A stretch of 62,095 bases of DNA from NCBI GenBank assembly GCA_964431545.1, contig CAYSLC010000005.1, positions 1 to 62,095 of the forward strand. The letters run 5' to 3'. Source of the stretch: CAYSLC01 sp964431545. Lineage in GTDB: Bacteria; Desulfobacterota; Desulfobacteria; Desulfobacterales; JAABSP01. Numbering within the stretch: the first letter of the stretch is position 1; each line of letters begins with the position of its first letter. Below the pieces are notes generated by a model. That model searched no databases. It saw only the letters and a program-made list of their open reading frames with translations, and was not told where the DNA came from. The position numbers and the translations under genes were made by a program. Below are positions 60,901 to 62,095 of this stretch, piece after piece.

Positions 60901-61735
60901 TGACCACCCCCAGGACCCCGTAGAAGAGTCCCAGGAAGCTGGCGATCTGGGCCTCGGTCCGGTAGGCCGCGTCCACCTGGCCGTAGAAGACGTAGTCGAG
61001 GAGATAATAGCCGAAGACCGCCAGGGCCGCGAAGGAGAGGACCAGGGTGAGGTAGCGGCTCCGGGGCAGTTCCGACGGCTGATCCTTCTCCTCCCGGCGT
61101 CCCGTGGGCTCCTGCCGGGTCAACTGGGGGGAGAAGGCCCGGGTGATGGCGATCAGGACCAAGAGGCACGCCCCCATGCCGGCCGCCGACAGGAGGAAGA
61201 GCTGCCGGGTGCCCATCAGGCCCACCAGGATGGGGATGGAGAAACCGCTGATGATCCCCGCCACGATCTCCCCCACGCCGATGAGGCCGAAAAGGCGCTT
61301 GCCCTGGCGGACGTTGAGGAGTCTGCCGGCCAGCCCCCAGAACTCGAGCCCCACCATGGCGAGCATCACGTTGTGCCAGACCACCAGCGCCATGAGGACC
61401 CATCGGGAGGCGGTGGCCTGGAGCACCAGGTAGAACAGGGCGATGGACAGAAACATGGCGGCGAGGGTGAGGATCAGCCCCTTGGCGAAGGGGAGGCGTT
61501 CCTCCAGCCGGCCGTAGAGGTAGCCGCACAGGGCGATGAAGACCGCCGAGATGATGTAGACGTAGGGGAGGCTTTTGGCGTCGAACCTGTCCAGGAACAG
61601 CGCGTAGGCGGCGGTCTCGAAGACCACCAGGGAGACCCCCATGAAGAAGGAGTGGAGCAGGAGCAGCGCCGTGGGCTTCTCCTCCCCGGGACGGATATTG
61701 AACAGGGCGGTCAGGAGGTTCCGGAGTCGCTTCAT
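57905..61735 (-). CDS. 1276-residue membrane protein: transporter-like N-terminus with HEAT-repeat C-terminus
   Basis: Residues 1 to about 430 form about twelve membrane helices in an MFS or ATP/ADP-translocase (Npt/TLC)-like arrangement, beginning FNIRPGEEKPTALLLLHSFFMGVSLVVFE, with VRQGKRLFGLIGVGEIVAGI in the middle. The rest, about 440-1250, is a long chain of HEAT/armadillo repeats (for example APEVRKYVLERIGALGMAGAL, DPDPTVRETAVWALGCLNPNDL, VRATSAWALFQLDPE). Related proteins in other bacteria often carry a CNB domain at the end; here that domain is a separate gene next door. A polar acidic tail ends in HLKLVTS. Transport substrate unknown; a nucleotide is the natural guess. Confidence 0.88.
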   Translation of the reverse strand: MKRLRNLLTALFNIRPGEEKPTALLLLHSFFMGVSLVVFETAAYALFLDRFDAKSLPYVYIISAVFIALCGYLYGRLEERLPFAKGLILTLAAMFLSIALFYLVLQATASRWVLMALVVWHNVMLAMVGLEFWGLAGRLLNVRQGKRLFGLIGVGEIVAGIISGFSIPILVGLMGTRQLFLLSAAGMGACLLVLIAITRAFSPQLTRQEPTGRREEKDQPSELPRSRYLTLVLSFAALAVFGYYLLDYVFYGQVDAAYRTEAQIASFLGLFYGVLGVVNLISNAFLPGRVITRYGMSIGLLLVPATVILGSGIAAAMGWAGALGAFFWVVAGTKLLDEVFRVSIEEPSLRILYQPFPVGQRIKAQTVLETRVEPLAGAVAGGLLLLFDVVFPLSPVHVILLVLLICGGWIAVSLVLRREYTAVLMRALTKRKLGGRALSLEDSASESVLRRGLSSQTPGVVIYCLEVLEEIEHEKLPAYLQNLLDHQAPEVRKYVLERIGALGMAGALPAVVERLRAEPSPPVLGTALRTLCAVSETEAFEKVFPYLDSPDPELRKGAMVGLLSHGGIDGVLSAGGNLNALLASEESADRMLAAHVLGEVGISGFYRPLLKLLQDPDMDVRRAAVVASGNLKSPRLLPPLLESFRNPELRSAAVHAVVDFGREILPELEEAFDAEETPTETRGRIIRIMARIGGARAVAILKKKIDASDEDIRNRILAGLVQCRYQAAGKEIGALHKRIRNEVKDATWTLSALLDIGDYKIAGPLVQALKGEVERNRRRIFLMLAMIYNADAILSAQADIASADRNKRDRAIEAMDNLISTDIKGLVLPLLDDLPTSQRHARLIHHFEQERLNRHERLKEILSRSHQWTSAWTKACALFAVGRIGTMEFYDAVVSCLSDPDPTVRETAVWALGCLNPNDLVERLQPLTGDRSAAVVEFARFVINSVGFASIPMGKGYLTRSGRYTVDLFKNILLDDGERRARRCRAANILARFQGTAARAALLEGLTVPDKTIRTAVLDALIKGRFTIEGSIREELRKLLSIEIGDAKQVVSAMVTFLPERRADRLVRALNGELVRSRRRILSILALLTPEDVDLSTIFFWYIHQDEKPVPKAVTGMLRTLLSEIPDPKLGDRIFTLFHHRDFSRMTVTSPELRAFHTRERVVSTVKQIAFGASVFTLSWSRICALELIVRLDLVECVPQITEKVRDIDDIVRATSAWALFQLDPETYEDYAPKLAGDPSALVSRTVRQLEEEKADTGQRAAPAAKAPPHLKLVTS

Positions 61736-61750
61736 GGGCGTGCGTCTCGT

Positions 61751-62095
61751 TTAGGAGAACCGGGCCACCCTGGCGAAGGTCCGGCCCTGGACGTCCTCGG
61801 GCCGCTGCTTGAGCCGGTGGTCGGTGGAGGCGTAGGTGTAGAAGGCGTGGCGGTCGGCCTCGATGTTCTTTTCGATCACCAGGTCGTCCACGTAGATCCC
61901 GTAGGTCTCCACCGGCCGGGGATACCCTTTGACCTGAACCCGTTCGGGGGTCTCGGAGATGTGGACCCCGGGAAAGAAGATGTCCCGGATCTGGAGGTAG
62001 GTCCCCTCGGCGATCATCACGTGGCCGATCTTGCAGATCGCCTCCATCCGGTTGGCCAGGTTGGTGGTCTCGCCGATGGAGGTGTACTCCAGTTT
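61751..62095 (-). CDS. C-terminal end of a class III adenylate/guanylate cyclase (5' part outside window)
   Basis: The frame is open to the window edge. The visible 114 residues begin KLEYTSIGETTNLANRMEAI, which is the conserved end of the class III cyclase catalytic domain (xYTxIGxTxNLAxRxE), followed by a C-terminal region with VQVKGYPRPVETYGI, normally present after it. It is 15 bases upstream of the transporter-HEAT gene. The N-terminal sensor part and the substrate-specifying residues are not in the window, so cAMP rather than cGMP is an assumption. Confidence 0.88.
   Translation of the reverse strand, partial: KLEYTSIGETTNLANRMEAICKIGHVMIAEGTYLQIRDIFFPGVHISETPERVQVKGYPRPVETYGIYVDDLVIEKNIEADRHAFYTYASTDHRLKQRPEDVQGRTFARVARFS

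Overview
The window is about 62 kb of GC-rich (by eye well over 60% G+C) chromosomal DNA from a bacterium whose core genes point to a sulfate-reducing member of the Desulfobacterota (the former deltaproteobacterial sulfate reducers). The strongest evidence is a complete dsrA-dsrB-dsrD set followed by a CbiA/CobB-type amidase (dsrN-like), with a convergent tetraheme cytochrome c3 gene beside it. A Gram-negative envelope is shown by heptose activation (hldE), a TonB-dependent receptor, lipoproteins, lytic transglycosylases and Tat export. No phage, integrase, insertion sequence or CRISPR array was seen. The sequence is a draft scaffold with four runs of exactly 100 N.

Layout. 1-7.0 kb: tail of an unknown protein, a lytic transglycosylase, a leftward lepA-leuC-leuD cluster, then a rightward response-regulator diguanylate cyclase, GNAT and DUF2156 set. 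7.0-11.5 kb: leftward valS-nadC-rhomboid, the rhomboid carrying a DnaJ-like C-terminal domain. 11.7-15.6 kb: one leftward gene for a very acidic repeat protein, broken on paper by two assembly gaps. 15.6-21 kb: dsrABD-dsrN and cytochrome c3. 21-26.7 kb: one long leftward operon mobA-moaE-moaC-mltA-tatB-tatC-ycaO, joining molybdenum cofactor synthesis and Tat export to a YcaO enzyme of unknown substrate; moaB diverges from it. 27.4-27.8 kb: two tRNA-Ser genes. 28-31.5 kb: PAS hybrid kinase, hldE, YggU-family gene. 31.5-32.3 kb: an AT-richer PIN toxin-antitoxin pair. 32.4-38.7 kb: a class III aminotransferase facing a three-gene sensory operon (ABC-type binding protein, hybrid kinase, receiver-kinase). 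39.1-42.6 kb: TonB receptor, a 48-residue Cys-Cys peptide and a radical SAM/SPASM maturase, the best candidate here for an undescribed peptide natural-product system. 42.6-44.8 kb: REP-like palindromes and two Rpn/PD-(D/E)XK nuclease genes, one degraded. 44.8-49.9 kb: a catabolic operon of CoA transferase A/B, M20 deacylase, thiolase and ornithine-type aminotransferase. 49.9-51.9 kb: nagZ and mltG. 52-57.4 kb: ankyrin/SH3 lipoprotein, exported propeller-like protein, unusual radical SAM protein and prmA. 57.4-62.1 kb: CNB-domain protein, a 1276-residue transporter-HEAT protein and the end of a class III nucleotide cyclase, which together look like a cAMP circuit.

How it fits together. The dsr genes supply the terminal sulfite reductase; the neighbouring CbiA-like amidase is expected to modify its siroheme, and cytochrome c3 carries periplasmic electrons. 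Moco genes and Tat genes in one operon fit production and export of molybdo- or tungsto-enzymes such as formate dehydrogenases. Transglycosylases (SLT type, MltA, MltG) and NagZ cover peptidoglycan turnover. Three kinases, a diguanylate cyclase and the cAMP-like module show rich signalling. All function statements rest on reading motifs and context; no database search was possible.
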